From Bacteroidota bacterium (GTDB taxonomy: Bacteria; Pseudomonadota; Alphaproteobacteria; Puniceispirillales; Puniceispirillaceae): DNA of 21,949 bases. The notes beneath the pieces were generated by a model, which was given only the letters and a program-made list of their open reading frames with translations, was not told the DNA's origin and did not search any database. Every line of letters starts with the position of its first letter. The stretch's first letter is position 1. This document shows positions 20,671 through 21,949 of this stretch, piece after piece. Location: positions 1 through 21,949 of the forward strand of contig JAACDV010000274.1 in assembly GCA_009936825.1 (NCBI GenBank). The letters run 5' to 3'. Both the position numbers and the translations under genes were made by a program.

Positions 20671-21821
20671 AAAACCTGTCCTTTGGGGGTGAATGTGGGC
20701 GCATCGCCCGCGCTGGCACGGATTTCCTGGCTATCGAATTTCAGGCCAGCAAGGTCCAGCGCGTATTTGGCAATACAATCGGCAGCGTGGGGTGCGGCGA
20801 TGCGGCGGGCGTTGCGGCCCATCTCGGCGAGTTTGGCGGGATCGGACAATAATGCTTCGAGATGTTTGGCCAGAGTTGATGGGGTTAACCCGGTCTCTTT
20901 CACGCTCATCCCGCCGCCAGCTTTTTCAAACTGCAGTGCATTGGCGCTTTGGTGGTCATCCATTGCCGCGGCAAATGGCATCAGGACGGCAGCGCGTCCA
21001 GCGGCAGCAAGCTCGGCGACTGATGACGCACCGGCGCGGCTGATCACCAGATGGCTACCGGCCATCACCGCTGGCATATCGTTAAAAAAGGGCTTGATCG
21101 CCGCGTCTATTTGCAAGGCTGCATAGCGCCGTGTCAGCGCGTCAATCTGTTCGGCGCGGCATTGCTGGGTGATCACAAGCCGGCGTTGCAGCGAGGCGGG
21201 CAGCAGATCAATGGCGGCTGGCACAAGATCGGCAAAAACCCCCGCGCCCAGTGATCCGCCAATAATCGTAAGGCCAATTTTTCGAGGTGCTTTCGCACTG
21301 GCATCTTTGATATCGAAAAAGGCCGAGCGAACCGGCATTCCGGCGGTAAAGTGCGTCACCCCGTCGGGAAGATTTCGCGTATCGTCCCAGCTCAGCGCCA
21401 GATGACCGGTCCAGTTGGCCAGCATCCTGTTGGCCCGCCCTAAAAAAGCATTCTGTTCATGCAGAAGCGATGGCACCCCGCGCAGCCGTGTCGCCAGAAG
21501 CGGGGCAAAGGCAGGATAGCCGCCGAAACCAATTATCGCCGCCGGACGCCGTCGCATGATCAGCATCAGAGTCATTGCTGATCCAGCTGCCAGCAACGCC
21601 AGCGCGCGCGCTTTGCGTGTCAGTCCAATCTGGAAAGGCGAGGCTGACGGAAGAATGACATGGCCAGCCTCGGGAACGAGTTTTGCGCCGCGCTGATCGG
21701 TTAAAAGAATGGTATCAACGCCCGCACTGCGCAACGACTCAGCAACAGCCAGAGCCGGGAAAACATGCCCGCCAGTACCGCCAGCCGCCAACGCAATCAG
21801 GGGTTTACGAACGGCCCTCAT
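20667..21821 (-). CDS. murG: Lipid II synthase MurG (UDP-GlcNAc transferase)
   Basis: MurG is the membrane-associated glycosyltransferase that adds GlcNAc to lipid I to make lipid II. The 384-residue product shows the glycine-rich loop AAGGTGGHVFPALAVAESL at 12-30, LLHEQNAFLGRANRML with the conserved HEQN, the second loop IIGGSLGAGVFADL, and the UDP-sugar site SRAGASSVAELAAAGRAAV followed by DDHQSANA. The ATG overlaps the ftsW stop (ATGA) with AGGAG 7 nt upstream. The C-terminal tail (about 20 residues, ending APTFTPKGQVL) extends past the conserved fold and its stop overlaps murC. Confidence 0.97.
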   Translation of the reverse strand: MRAVRKPLIALAAGGTGGHVFPALAVAESLRSAGVDTILLTDQRGAKLVPEAGHVILPSASPFQIGLTRKARALALLAAGSAMTLMLIMRRRPAAIIGFGGYPAFAPLLATRLRGVPSLLHEQNAFLGRANRMLANWTGHLALSWDDTRNLPDGVTHFTAGMPVRSAFFDIKDASAKAPRKIGLTIIGGSLGAGVFADLVPAAIDLLPASLQRRLVITQQCRAEQIDALTRRYAALQIDAAIKPFFNDMPAVMAGSHLVISRAGASSVAELAAAGRAAVLMPFAAAMDDHQSANALQFEKAGGGMSVKETGLTPSTLAKHLEALLSDPAKLAEMGRNARRIAAPHAADCIAKYALDLAGLKFDSQEIRASAGDAPTFTPKGQVL

Positions 21822-21949
21822 GACGCCGCTCCTGAAGGTGATATCTGAGCTGGCGCGGCCGGCGTGTGACGCCGTTGACCGGGAAGGGCGAAAGGTTTGC
21901 GCCGCCGTGTCAAAGCAAGAATCAACCCCATCGTCAGGGCGCTGGCAAC
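21818..21949 (-). CDS. ftsW: FtsW C-terminal end (lipid II polymerase/flippase family), partial
   Basis: Only the last 43 codons are in the window. They read ALTMGLILALTRRR, the typical end of the final transmembrane helix of a SEDS protein followed by the arginine cluster, then a proline/alanine-rich cytoplasmic tail ending PSGAAS. The position directly before murG with an ATGA overlap fits FtsW, the septal peptidoglycan polymerase, rather than RodA. The rest lies beyond the window edge. Confidence 0.8.
   Translation of the reverse strand, partial: VASALTMGLILALTRRRKPFALPGQRRHTPAAPAQISPSGAAS

Overview
The window is a contiguous piece of an alphaproteobacterial chromosome with almost no accessory DNA. 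Evidence for the lineage is the gene order ftsW-murG-murC-murB-ddl-ftsQ-ftsA-ftsZ followed by lpxC-bamD-recN-ligA, the alphaproteobacterial-type FtsZ with a long variable linker ending in [10 protein letters not shown], and the adjacent mlaA-mlaC pair. Base composition is moderate in GC. A marine lineage of the SAR116 kind is a guess from general flavour only. No phage, IS element, CRISPR array, tRNA or rRNA gene is visible.

Layout. (1) 1-1274, minus: the 5' part of mlaC and all of mlaA, two outer-membrane lipid asymmetry genes. (2) 1275-1633: divergent intergenic region with a good sigma-70-like promoter for uvrD and a compound inverted repeat. (3) 1634-6715, plus: a UvrD/PcrA-type helicase, the ribosomal protein L11 methyltransferase PrmA (ATGA overlap) and a long Xaa-Pro aminopeptidase. 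(4) This block meets the minus-strand block tail to tail, with a 4-base overlap of the pepP and ligA stop regions. (5) 6712-11326, minus: bamD, recN and ligA tightly packed (gaps of 2 and 8 nt). (6) 11588-12523, minus: lpxC, flanked by two non-coding stretches rich in short direct and inverted repeats. (7) 12915-12947: a strong intrinsic terminator that closes the division operon. (8) 12993-21949, minus: the dcw cluster from the C-terminus of ftsW to ftsZ.

How the genes work together. ftsW, murG, murC, murB and ddl carry out or serve peptidoglycan precursor synthesis and septal wall assembly. ftsQ, ftsA and ftsZ build the divisome. lpxC commits to lipid A synthesis, bamD inserts outer-membrane proteins and mlaA/mlaC retrieve misplaced phospholipids, so much of the window concerns the envelope. 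uvrD, recN and ligA serve DNA repair and replication.

The most unusual signal is in the junctions of the dcw cluster. Nearly every junction is an ATGA stop/start overlap. The two real gaps, ftsQ-ftsA and ftsA-ftsZ, are each bridged by a small open frame (27 and 63 codons) whose stop codon forms an ATGA with the next division gene. The 63-codon frame has its own Shine-Dalgarno-like sequence. Whether these are real small proteins, translational couplers or leaders cannot be settled from this sequence alone. I did not find any wholly new multi-gene system.
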